Of a stretch of 64,000 nt of DNA, positions 41,095-50,979 are shown piece after piece. Source of the DNA: Cyanophora paradoxa (Eukaryota; Glaucocystophyceae; Cyanophorales; Cyanophoraceae); NCBI GenBank assembly GCA_004431415.1, contig QPMI01000221.1, positions 1 to 64,000 of the forward strand. The letters run 5' to 3'. Position 1 is the first letter of the stretch. Every line of letters starts with the position of its first letter. The translations under genes were made by a program, and so were the position numbers. The notes under the pieces were generated by a model, which was not told the DNA's origin, searched no databases, and saw only the letters and a program-made list of their open reading frames with translations.

Positions 41095-42310
41095 ACAAAG
41101 AATGTCAGGCGAAGCCTCTTTCTCAAACCCAAAAACCGCCGATATAAATTCCTTTTTTAACCTTTTTTTCCACTCAAGATCCCCCCCGCTAAATAATTTC
41201 CGCGTCGCACTCCCTCGAGGACGAATTATTAATTCTGCCTCGACACGGACGCGATTGCCGCTAATGACTCAGCTACCCTAACCCCCACAGACCTCTCTAG
41301 ATCCATTTTTAGCGTCGTGGCTCCCCTAAGACGACCGCTCGCCCGTGGGCGTCGCGCGAAAATCGAATTTCCCTCTGGATCAATTCCGGTACTTAACCTC
41401 CGACAAATGCAGTCCGAGTCAGAAGGTGGGACCCGGTCCCGCCCGGTCCCGCGACGAAATCGCGCCAGGGACGCCCAGAACGATACAGAATGCCGCGCGA
41501 GGGCGAGCGCATCGCCGCAAGCTCGATTTCAAGCGCCGTCGACGCTCCAGTGCGAAGAGTCGGCCGAAAATTTGATCCAGCGCTAGCCGGTCCCGCCCGG
41601 TCCCGCGACGCGCGCAATCGATGCGTACTGGCGCGCATGGACATAGCAGGGCCTGCGCACCCCGAAATCCGCTTTTCGGAGCCGGAACAGCGCAGGAAGG
41701 TACCCGACGGCCAAAATTCGATCCTGCACGCGCCCTGACATCTTTCCGCGCGCCCACGCCGCGGCGCATGCGCGGAACGATAGCATAAGCATTTAAGATG
41801 TAGGCAAAGTCTTCCGCACGCTTTGCGTATGCGACGGGCCGCGAGGACCCAGCCGACCCCGAAAATTCGATCCTGCATGGACCTGCACATCTTTCCGCGC
41901 GCCCTCGCCTCGAGCTCCGCAGCCCCGCACATCGATGCTATAGCTATATGCATTCAAGATTCTGTTTAAGCGATTCGCAAGCTCTGTGCATGCGCCTGGC
42001 CGCGAGAACCTTGCCCCTCCCGGGCCTCCCTCTCAACAATATTATATATAATTCATCTCCTCTAATCTCAACCTGCTCCGGCCTCCCTTTATTTCCTCAG
42101 TACATTAATATTCCTCTAGTTATATTCCTCTAGCCGGCCAGCGGTAGCTGGACTGGCCGTCAGCCGGCCAGCTTCCAACCAGAAAGCTGTTCGCGATCGG
42201 CCAGGCCGCTGGCCAGTGCCCTATAGGCCTACTGTGACAGCCGCGAGGGCGTCCGCGAGGCTTCGCCGTACTTAGTGCTCCGCAGGAGCACGGATCTTGT
42301 TTTTTGTTGA
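41095..42310 (-). repeat. Large repeat unit D (inverted copy of unit B)
   Basis: Starts on the plus strand with tgtcaggcgaagcctctttc, tcaaacccaaaaaccgccga and ends at gtgctccgcaggagcacgga. It is the reverse complement of unit B at high identity, 3.2 kb away, forming a large inverted repeat with it. It carries the same palindrome and internal subunits. Confidence 0.8.
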
Positions 42311-42414
42311 GAAACTTCCGAGAAATTAATTGGGTCACAATTTAATTTTGGTGTCGTGAATCTCGTGATCACGATGAATGCGATAAATCAAAACATTTAA
42401 CGTACTGTGACATA

Positions 42415-42654
42415 CTGTAAACGTAGGAATCTTCGACAGCGTCTTTATTTCGTCTATATTCGTCAGCCCTGCACTTTGACGAATATTTGATACTCTTGAA
42501 CTGAAATTTTGAATGGAAGGGGTACTAACGGCTGACCCTTCTATGGCGGAGTCGCGGGGCTGACGAAAATTTGATGCTGTCGAACCATATATTTTCGTCA
42601 CGATTTTCGGGTTTTGTCGAAATTAAGTCTCGACGAACATTTCTACGTTTACAG
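42415..42654. mobile_element. 240 bp MITE with TA target duplication
   Basis: Terminal inverted repeats ctgtaaacgtaggaatcttc (left) and the complement of gaacatttctacgtttacag (right) match at 18 of 20 positions. Both ends are flanked by TA. The inside holds several ttcgtcagcc/ttgacgaat words and no gene. TA duplication and short TIRs fit a Tc1/mariner (Stowaway-like) non-autonomous element. Confidence 0.65.
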
Positions 42655-42939
42655 TACGATACGCGTACGTATACCGCCGCACGTTACATAACTTTAGTGC
42701 CACGGTGATATTACCCGGGGTAGAGGCTGTAGAGCTGCAGGCTGCAGCTACGGCTCGAGCTTGAACTTGCCTCGAAGCCCCCGGCCCGGAGTTATGCCAT
42801 GATGATCATGATCATGATCAGCCTCAGATCAGGCCTGAGCTCGATCAGGGACCATGGCTCATGATCAGACTCTGAGATATCGATCGCAATCATCCGTCGC
42901 AGCTCGGAGCCTGGCCCCGGCCCGGGCCGGCGCCCAGTG

Positions 42940-43219
42940 TGTCGCGTGCGAGATTAGTGTGTCTAATCGTGCGCGCGGGACGCCCGTGCGGAGTGCAAGC
43001 TCGGCAGGGCAGGGAATGGCGAGTGTCGCTGTAGTTAGTCACCAAACCTCGACTCTGGGTGTACCCGTCCAGATACGGCGTACCCCGACACGAATACAAG
43101 TGACCGCGGCGCTCTAACTAGCCTAGGCGCCGTCGGTCCAGCAGCTCGAAGGCTGACATAATCTAGAGCCCTAGCGGCTCACAAATATAAATGAGCGTCC
43201 GATAATGTCGGATGCGACA
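42940..43219 (-). repeat. 3' LTR
   Basis: 280 bp, TG...CA ends with a 6 bp terminal inverted repeat (TGTCGC/GCGACA). On the minus strand a TATA-like word (TTTATATTTG, near 43,190) lies about 30 bp from the LTR start. It is almost identical to the right LTR. Confidence 0.9.
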
Positions 43220-43233
43220 ACTCCTCCTCTCGG
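43220..43233 (-). promoter_or_regulatory. Polypurine tract
   Basis: On the minus strand CCGAGAGGAGGAGT stands directly before the 3' LTR, the place where plus-strand DNA synthesis is primed in LTR elements. The same word recurs inside the element near 45,453, 45,599 and 45,784. Confidence 0.75.
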
Positions 43234-43894
43234 ATCCCGCGTCCGCGCGGGTCTAAATAAATACAAATCGACCGGCTACTGCCGGGAATCGAAAAAAGAC
43301 TCAGAGTCCGTCCGTGCCTGGCAACTGCCGGGAATAGAAAAGACGCCGAGCCCGGCTATGTACATGTCCGGCGACTGCCGGGAATCGAAAAGACTGTCGC
43401 CCGGCAGGTGCCGCGCCGGCACGACTCCAGCATGTAGTGCCCAGGGGGCGAGGTCCAACTTCGGGCCGGCGGCCCAGGCAACTCGCACGAGGCGAGCGGA
43501 ATTGGAAGGGGACAGAAGCCGAGGGGGCCCTGCCCTCATCGCGCAGCATGTTATATAATTAGCCGCAAAGGCGCACGCTGCAGCAGCAACGCGGGGCGTA
43601 GCGTCGCGACAGCGCTCGATAGCCCACAGCGAAATGCCCGTCCCAATGTTTAGGGCTAAGCAGCACGTCTAGCGCCGCTGCTCAGGCACACGCCGCGCCT
43701 TCACTGCATTTATCACGGCGTCGGATCGGGTTCCCCCGACGGCGGTGGAGCTAGGAATCTCCAGGGCGAGGCTAGGCGCCGCCCACAAGGCTCAAACCAC
43801 CGTCACGCGTGACGGCAGGTGCCCTGCCCGACCCGTGCATGCATGTCCATCACGAGGGGGACGTGACCCTCCCAGGCGAACTGCCACCGAGCGT

Positions 43895-44430
43895 CCCGGT
43901 GCAGAGCCCTGAATGGGGGAATTGTGCGTCCCCAGTCGTCGTGCCCGGAGTGGGATCCGGCGCCACGACCGCCTGCGTGTACCCCCACCGGCGCAAGGCG
44001 CGCCCTGGTGCCACGCCAGGTCTTACACGGAGGGGGAATTGGTCATCCCCTGTCGTCGTACCCGGAGCGGAATCCGGCGTCACGACCGCCTGCGTGTACC
44101 TCCGCCGGCGCAAGGCGCGCCCTGGTACCACGCCAGGACTTCCATAAGGAGGCATTTTCCTCTCCTGTCGCTGTACCCGGGGCAGGACCCGGCGTCACAG
44201 CCGCCTACCGACCCTTCTGCAGACGCAGGGCGCGTCCTAGGGCTCGGCTAGGTCTTTGCAAGGGTCTCCCGCCCTGTCACCGCGCCGAGCTGTGCTCAAG
44301 GCTAACGGCCGCCCGCGGCTCATCCTTCCGCCCGGGACTTACTGAGGGACGCTCGCCCTGTCGCCATGCCGAGCTGTGCTCAAGGCTCCCGGCCGCCCGT
44401 GGCTCACCCTTTCCGCCCGGGACTTTCGCG
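43895..44430. repeat. Degenerate tandem repeats inside the LTR element
   Basis: Three ~117 bp units (cgcaaggcgcgccctggt-type word at 43,992, 44,109 and, diverged, 44,225) are followed by two ~84 bp units (gccgagctgtgctcaaggct near 44,284 and 44,368). The plus-strand frame through them is a by-product of the repeat. This is where pol would lie in a full-length element. Confidence 0.6.
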
Positions 44431-45990
44431 ATGTTTCGCGGGGCTCTGGGCCCGTCTCAGCCCAACCCTTCACGGGCGGCTCTTCACAAAGCGCTGCTCA
44501 AGGGCTAGCGCAGCCGCTCTCCTGTCCTCGCCCTCTCGCGGGGTCGGGACGCAGCTCAGAGCCGGCTTTCTAGATCTCATGATCAAGCCGCTCCCGCCGG
44601 AGCCGTTGGCACTGTGGCCGTGGCTTCCGGCCTGGACCACCCGCCGCCTTGACCGCCTTGGGGCCAGGCCGGCCGCATGCGAGACGGGACTCATGGGTGT
44701 CCTTCTGGCGCCGCCTCAACAGGCCGGCCGCCGGGTCTCCAAGCTCCTAGCTTGTGAGCAGGGCTCGCGGCCCGTCGCACGCTCGGCCTGCAGCCGCAGC
44801 GTGCCGCCTGGGTGCCAACTTGTCGGGCAGTTCACCAGGTCTTTGGGCTGGGCACCAGGCCCTTGCCCGCTAACGTTCGGTCCGGGCCCCGGAACCAACA
44901 CGTGCGGCCTGGGCGCTAACTTGGCGGGCATCACCAGGACTTTAAGTTCACGATAGTGCAAAGCTCTCGATGGAGCTGCTGGTGCCTGAACGCCTAGGGG
45001 CGAGCCAGGACTTTATTTCAGGGCTCGAGCTCTCGAGGGCACTGTGTGCTCATGATCAAGCTCGCCCTTCATTGGAGCTTGGAAGCTCACGATTTTCGCA
45101 GGGGCTCACGGGCCGCCTGTCAAGCTCGCGGCATGCCGTCAGGCGCTCGCCGGCCGCGGGCCGGGCATCGTGCCTCTGGCATCGAGCTTCTCTTGAGAGT
45201 GCATCCCGAGCTCAAGGCTCCGCGGATTACATCTCATTTTGCAACGGCAGCTAGGCCGCTCTCAGGCCGAGGAGCTCACGATCGGAGCATTAGCTGCCGC
45301 AAGGGCCAGCTACAGCAAGGGCCAGCTCTGGCCGCAAGGCCTGAGGCCACTTTCCTGGACTTCGCCAGGCCCGTGGACGCACTCATGATCAGCGACTGCA
45401 TGCGCAGTGCGCCGCGCGAAATCGCAGGCTTTCGACGAGAGAGTCTTGGAGGGACTCCTCCTCTCGGAAAGACTGGTACCCGCTTGGGGTTTGCGATCTG
45501 ATCTCGGCCACTGGCCACAGATCTAGATTGAGGCAAGCAGGAGGGCTCGCAATTGCGGCACCGGCCGTGGGCCTCTTTGCAGGCTTCAGCGAAAGAGGTA
45601 CTCCTCCTCTCGGAAAGAGGGGCACCCGTGGCCGCTCGGGCTGCTCGACAGCACTCGATTGGGGCTCTAGATCTCTTTCGCGAGTGCTATTTGATCTTGG
45701 CCGGCGGCCACAGATCCAAGCAAGCCTCGGGGCAGGAGGGCTAGCGGCAGCGCTTGCACTGCTCGTGCAGCATGCCCATGCTCACTCCTCCTCTCGGAAG
45801 ACGTCGTCCCCGACGTCTGAAATTATGTACAAGTGTACAAATATACAGCCTGCTCAGAGGCAGGTATATTGGCCGCTTATTACAGCGACACATGGGGCTC
45901 TCGCAGGGGAGGCCCAGGCTCCGCGAAAAATTGAATCGCGGTTACGAGCAGGGCTGTTCTGGCGGCTGCCCAAGCCGGCCAGACCCTAGT
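44431..45990. other. Internal region of the LTR element without recognisable pol
   Basis: No RT, integrase or protease motif was found on either strand. Three copies of actcctcctctcgga (the polypurine-tract word) and ggggctct/ctcaaggg-type words occur. It may be decayed or unrelated filler, as in TR-GAG or LARD elements. Confidence 0.5.
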
Positions 45991-46007
45991 GCAGCTAGTG
46001 CACGTGC

Positions 46008-47533
46008 TCACTCACGCTCCGCCGCAGGGCGTGCGGTTGGAGCCGCCGAGCTTGAGGGCGCAGGAAGCGCGGGGCGAGCAGCCCGTGTGGGGGGGTCGGA
46101 GCAGGCACTGTGGTGGTGCCCTGCCTCGCCACAGCGACCGCAGACTTCGTCTGGGTCCTGTTTTCCCTCGTCGGACCAGTACTCTTGCTCGTCGGCAGCA
46201 TCCTCTTGGATTGCTTTGGCCGATAGTACTGGCCGCGGTGCACCCAGGGCGTACTGGGGCGAATGGGGTGCGCTTGGGGCACACATTTGCCCAATGACGC
46301 CGCGCCGCAACGGGGACGCTAGGGTCATCTGAGCACCCATAGCAGTCTGAGGGGGGGTACTCGGGGTACCCGAGCTCAGACATGCGCCGCAGCACCTCCG
46401 CGACGGCGGCAGGCGAGCGGGACTGCACAGCCCAAGAGGACCCACGTGCAGAGATCGAGGGCTGGGCCCTGGGGTCAGCGTCCCGAGGCGCAGCAGGGCC
46501 AGGGGAGCTCGAGGACTCATCCTTGGCAAACTTTGCCTGCAGGATACGGGTCCGTTTTGCCTCTGGCGGCTCAGCAGCTGCCGGTGCAGGCGGGAACACG
46601 GCGCGGCAGCCGTGGCGCGTGCACTGCTCGATGAAAATATCATCAAGCTCGAGCGGCGAGACAGCGCCGTCACGGGCAAGGAGGCGCTGCTGCAGCGCAG
46701 CGAGGAACTCGCGCATGGTGCGCTCGTTCTCTTTGGCGAAGCCGGCCATCCGAACCTCAAGGTTCTGATATTCCGGTCCTCGCTCGTCGAGCGGGCCTCG
46801 AGCGCGATGCGCAGGCAATCCGCATAGTACGCAGCGAGCCGCTGGCCCGGCGGCAGTGTGTGCCGCACAAGGGGCATGACCCAGTCATGCCACGAGCGGG
46901 GTCCTCGCCCGTGTAGGGCTCAGTGAGGGCCCGGCGGGCCGCATGTGGGCGCAGCTTGTGAATCCACGCCGTGATCGTATCGAGCAGCCCGGGGGCACGC
47001 AAGTACGAGTCACGCACGGCCACGATCGTGGCCTCATCACGCACGCAGCTCTGCTGCAGAGCGAGAATATTGGCATCATCCTCGGCAGACCGCAGGTTTG
47101 CCGGGACAAGCTCGAGACGAGCGAGCGTGGCGCGGTCACGCTCTAGGAGAGCAACCGAGGCCTCATAGAGGTCACGCTTGCGCTCGATCTCAGCGCGGAG
47201 AGCGCCGGGGCGGATTCGCCCAACGATCACTCCGGCTAGTGCCTCCGACTTTGAGTACTCCTGGCCACCGGCAGAATCCGGGCCAAACAAGTACTTCGTC
47301 GGCAGGGCCGACTGGAAGTTCCGCACATCCTTCCGGAACCGGTCGCCATCGGCGAGGCGCGGATTCGCAGGCAGGAACGCGATCCGCACGGGATCATCGT
47401 CCGCCGCAGCGGAGGCAGCAAGTTGCTGCACATGCAAAGCAGCACCAGCCTGGGCATGCACAGGCGCGATGTGCGCGAGGGCAGACAGCCGGCTACGGAC
47501 TTCAGAACTGATCAGTTCAGAAGAGTTTGACAT
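46008..47533 (-). CDS. gag: Gag-like protein with CCHC zinc knuckle
   Basis: ATG at 47,533 starts MSNSSELISSEVRSRLSALA. A helical, capsid-like region follows (FRKDVRNFQSALPTKYLFGP; RAEIERKRDLYEASVALLER; LDTITAWIHKLRPHAARRAL). After a frame change near 46,890 it reads HDWVMPLVRHTLPPGQRLAA and YYADCLRIALEAR. A second change near 46,790 gives NLEVRMAGFAKENERTMREF and LDDIFIEQCTRHGC. A last change near 46,260 gives CGRCGEAGHHHSAC, a C-x2-C-x4-H-x4-C knuckle, and a stop at 46,008. Capsid-like helices plus the knuckle make Gag the best call. The frame breaks sit in a copy with nearly identical LTRs, so they may be sequencing indels or show that this copy is dead. It lies about 860 nt from the 5' LTR, leaving a long leader. 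Confidence 0.75.
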
Positions 47534-48015
47534 GGTGTTCTCTTTGCAACGTAAAGCCGCAAGAACAAGATGCCAGGGAGAGCACTAGGCGCGGGATTTG
47601 ATCTGCAGCTCGCTGCAGAATCCGGCGCGGAGATCTCGCGGTCACGCAAGAGCGCGACTCAGGGACACTTAGAGAGCTGCTCGCAGCAGTCTCCGTGGCA
47701 CGGTTGCTCGCAACCGGCGATGGGACAGGCAATGATGAGACTCTCGAGAGAGAGCTCGGCGCGTGCGCTTCGGTCTGGGGATGACCCGAAGCCCGCGATA
47801 GGCACTAGAGACGTTTCCGGTGCACTACCGTCCAACCGCAAGCGGTACAGGGCGGCGCACTCAAACGCAAAGCAACCGTGGGGACGGCGCTCGCGCGGAA
47901 AGCAGGTCTCTGGCTCCAATAGACACTGGGCAAGGCGGCGCAGCGATGCGCGCTGCGCGGCGGGGCTGGGGAGAGCGATACGGACTCAGACCCTTGAAGG
48001 TTCGATTCCGGCAGA

Positions 48016-48387
48016 GTGGCGCACCAGGCGCCGAGACGCGAGTCTCACATCGGAACGGCCCTCTTGGCTCAGTTGGTAGAGCTGTTGCTCTACGAGCCAA
48101 GATCCCCGGTTCGGATCCCGCGGACGGGATTTCGGAACGGAGGGGGAAGAGGCCGGGGGCGCGTTGTAAAAGAGAGCTCAAGCTCGATCAAATTCCCGGC
48201 AGTGGCGCACCAGGCGCCGAGACGCGAGTCTCACATCGGAACGGCCCTCTTGGCTCAGTTGGTAGAGCTGTTGCTCTACGAGCCAAGATCCCCGGTTCGG
48301 ATCCCGCGGACGGGATTTCGGAACGGAGGGGGAAGAGGCCGGGGGCGCGTTGTAAAAGAGAGCTCAAGCTCGATCAAATTCCCGGCA
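48016..48387 (-). repeat. Perfect tandem duplication (2 x 186 bp) with hairpin in the 5' leader
   Basis: Two copies (48,016-48,201 and 48,202-48,387) are essentially identical. Each contains a strong hairpin: cttggctc...gagccaag enclosing gtagagc-tgtt-gctctac (48,063-48,101 and 48,249-48,287), 8 bp plus 7 bp with a 5 nt bulge. The hairpin includes a tRNA box A-like word (tggctcagttggtagagc). The location between the primer-binding site and gag is where retroelement dimerisation or packaging signals lie. Confidence 0.75.
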
Positions 48388-48395
48388 GTGGCGCC
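48372..48395 (-). promoter_or_regulatory. Probable primer-binding site region
   Basis: Directly inside the 5' LTR the minus strand reads GGCGCCACTGCCGGGAATTT. Its complement ends in a run compatible with a tRNA T-arm/acceptor 3' end. It does not begin with the usual TGG, and no matching tRNA gene is in the window, so the primer is unknown. Confidence 0.45.
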
Positions 48396-48675
48396 TGTCG
48401 CGTGCGAGATTAATGTGTCTAATCGTGCGCGCGGGACGCCCGTGCGGAGTGCAAGCTCGGCAGGGCAGGGAATGGCGAGTGTCGCTGTAGTTAGTCACCA
48501 AACCTCGACTCTGGGTGTACCCGTCCAGATACGGCGTACCCCGACACGAATACAAGTGACCGCGGCGCTCTAACTAGCCTAGGCGCCGTCGGTCCAGCAG
48601 CTCGAAGGCTGACATAATCTAGAGCCCTAGCGGCTCACAAATATAAATGAGCGTCCGATAATGTCGGATGCGACA
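48396..48675 (-). repeat. 5' LTR
   Basis: 280 bp, with the same ends as the left LTR and a TATA-like word at 48,639-48,648 on the minus strand. Transcription of the element would start here and run leftwards. Confidence 0.9.
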
Positions 48676-48684
48676 CAGTGAGCC

Positions 48685-49425
48685 GGGGACCGTCGGACGC
48701 CGTGACGCCGTGACGGCCGCGGGTTGGGGGCCGGATGGCACTATGGCAGCTGCAGGCGCGCATGCATATGCCCGCGATTCCCGGCCTCGCCGGGCTCCGA
48801 GGCTCGGCGGTACCCGGTGCCACGTGCACGGTGCGGCCCCGCGCGCGCGCCGCGGCCGCGCCGGCGCCGTGCGCCGGCCGGCGGCCGTCTGGCCCCTCAG
48901 GGGCTGGCCCATGGCCAGTGGCCCGGCGGCCCCTGGCTCGTACTACTAGGCTACTAGGGCTACGTCCGTCCAATTTTGTGCACGTGAACTCGGAAAAGAA
49001 TTTCGAGACGAGCCTCTAACTCATAATAGATACAGAGAGCGGATTTAAATCTAAAGATCTTTCAATCGGTTGCGATCTCCCACGGCCGCGATCGAGACGG
49101 CTGCAGGTTGCGACTTTTTGAGACATTCGCAGCCCACGATCAAAGCTCGGCCGTGAGGGAGCCACGCTGCAAATAAAAAAAAAACATTCACACGACTCAG
49201 TGACGCATCGCGAAACACGCAAAAGCGCCGCGGGGATCAAACCTGGGATAGGATGAGGTGCAGGGACTCGTTTACGCCCACCACGAATGCCGTGAGCGTT
49301 ATCTGTGAGGTTGCGGGGCTTAATGCGTGAGAAAATTAAATAACTATAATCCCGGCGAGCTGCAGATCGCGACCGGAAGGTCGGATGTGATTGTACAAGA
49401 TGCTAAATATTAGCATCTCTGCGGG
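48685..49425. other. Intergenic
   Basis: GC-rich palindromic DNA up to 48,960, then AT-richer. A minus-strand box B-like word (CAGGTTTGATCCCCG, near 49,235) is isolated. No gene seen. Confidence 0.4.
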
Positions 49426-49428
49426 AGC

Positions 49429-50727
49429 TCATGAGCGATCGCCATAGGCGCGGCGGACCACGAAGGACGCGATGCCGACAGAGGTCGAGCTGTTGACCTG
49501 CGCGGCGATGAGGGCGGGGTGCGTCAGCCACGCGGGGCTCAGGCGTGCAGGGTCGGCGAGTCGCGCCGCGGAGCCGCCGACCACGCCCCCCTACCACCCT
49601 CTCGCTTCGGCCGGGCCACGGGACCGCACCGTGAAGAGGTAGATGCCGGTCGTGAACGCCTGCGGGATCGATTGTACGATCTGCGCCGCAGAGAGGGAGG
49701 TCGTTCGAAAAGCACGGCACGCACAGAAAGCAGATACGGTAGATCTAGGCGCCCCAGCCCACGACCACACATGCCCTCGCGCGAGCCACGGAAGCTCACG
49801 CAGGATGTGTCTTAAATGGCAAGCCGCCCTATCTAGGCATGCCAGCGCCGGGTCGCACGCGTGCTAGCCCAGGACAGGTAGGACCCAGGGCCCCAAGCCG
49901 CCGGCGCGCGAGGGGCACCTTCAGGACTAGGGTGAAGATGGCTCGGAGTCTGCGGATCTCCCCCACGCGCTTCGGGTCGCTGTGCAGGATCTGCGGGCGG
50001 CGGGCGCGCGTCGGGCCGGGCCCGCCTCGCCCGACGGGCCGCGGGCCGCGCGCGGGGCCCGGGCGGGGCGCGCCGGGGCCGGCGCACCACGAAGGGCCCG
50101 ACGGCGGGGATGCACGCGAAGGCGATGTCGAGGCGGCTGCGCGGGGACGACCTCGTCGGGTGAGCCGGCTGCGGCGCGGCCCCGAGGAGGGCGGCGGGGG
50201 TGGGGCGGGCCCGGGGGCGCGGGCTACCGCACCGCTGGAAGAGCGCGGTGAAGAACTTGAGCATGTAGACCGTGGACGCCGCGAGGGTGAAGGCCAGCGA
50301 GGCGCCGAAGTAGCTGTACCCCGTCCCATAGGTCATGTAGAGCCAGATGGAGAAGTACCTGCGGGGCGCGGGGGGTCAGCGCGACCTCGCCACGGGCCCC
50401 GGGCGGGTCGCTGCACGGGGCGGGGCGCGCCAGTCGGACGCGAGGTCGGCGTCCTCGATCAGCTGGGAAAGGGTCGCCAGCATCCTCCAGGAGTACGACC
50501 CCTGCGGCCGCTTCAGCCGGGACCGCCGGGCCAGGCGGCGCCCAGCGCGGCCGGGGCGAGCGCGCCGAGATGTACGGGCGGGAGGGGCGGCCTTGGTACG
50601 GATCGCCTCCGTACTCCTCGAGCTCCGGCCTCTCGCCGTACGGGTCCTGGGCGGGCCCGTAGGCGTCGTACTGTGGCTGCCTCGGCGTGCGATACGGATC
50701 CATCGCTGGAGGCTCAGAGGGTGCCAC
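49429..50727 (-). CDS. Multi-pass membrane protein, multi-exon
   Basis: The start is ATG 50,727 or, in frame, 50,703 (MDPYRTPRQPQYDAYGPAQD). A cytosolic Tyr/Pro-rich tail follows, then PQGSYSWRMLATLSQLIEDA and DLASDW. After an intron comes a hydrophobic exon (50,340-50,235: YFSIWLYMTYGTGYSYFGAS, then SLAFTLAASTVYMLKFFTAL). Next come RLDIAFACIPAVGPFVVRR (near 50,140), a segment near 49,700-49,640 (AAQIVQSIPQAFTTGIYLFT) and a final exon LSPAWLTHPALIAAQVNSST ... VGIASFVVRRAYGDRS ending at 49,429. Four or so membrane spans are likely. The G-rich introns on the plus strand keep GT-AG ends. No family recognised. Confidence 0.65.
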
Positions 50728-50979
50728 AACGCTTCGAAAACGAAGCGGAACAGCGATGCGAGGCTGGACGGAGCTCGGCGAGCCGGTGAAGCGCTAGTCT
50801 CGGAACCTCGGGAGCCCTGAAGTCAAGCGGGGACTCGAGCTACCGCCGCGATTTGAATGCTGGACGTTAGGAAACGCCAGTAAGCTTGGCCCAGCGACGC
50901 GAAATAGCTGCAGCTAACTGTCGGATGCGAGCTGGCGTACCCCCCTTGTGCTGCCAACTCAGTGCCAAGCCAGCGAGAT

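Larger units (their letters stand above)
42940..48675 (-). mobile_element. LTR retrotransposon with gag only (TR-GAG type)
   Basis: Two 280 bp direct repeats (42,940-43,219 and 48,396-48,675) differ at one base seen (42,957 g versus 48,413 a). They begin TGTCGC and end GCGACA on the minus strand. The element is bounded by the 5 bp duplication CAGTG at 42,935-42,939 and 48,676-48,680. Orientation is minus: a polypurine tract lies next to the left LTR, and the gag gene reads leftwards from the right LTR. The internal 5.2 kb has a gag-like protein with a CCHC knuckle, but no reverse transcriptase, RNase H, integrase or protease was recognised. LTR identity indicates recent insertion. Movement would need enzymes from a partner element. 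Confidence 0.9.

Noticed and set aside
43924-44508. 194-codon plus-strand frame inside the LTR element as pol
   Set aside because: It covers 117 bp and 84 bp tandem repeats, has no RT or integrase motif, and lies on the strand opposite to gag.
48061-48140. tRNA gene in the LTR-element leader
   Set aside because: A box A-like word is present, but the anticodon, T-stem and acceptor stem do not pair; a simple hairpin explains the sequence better.
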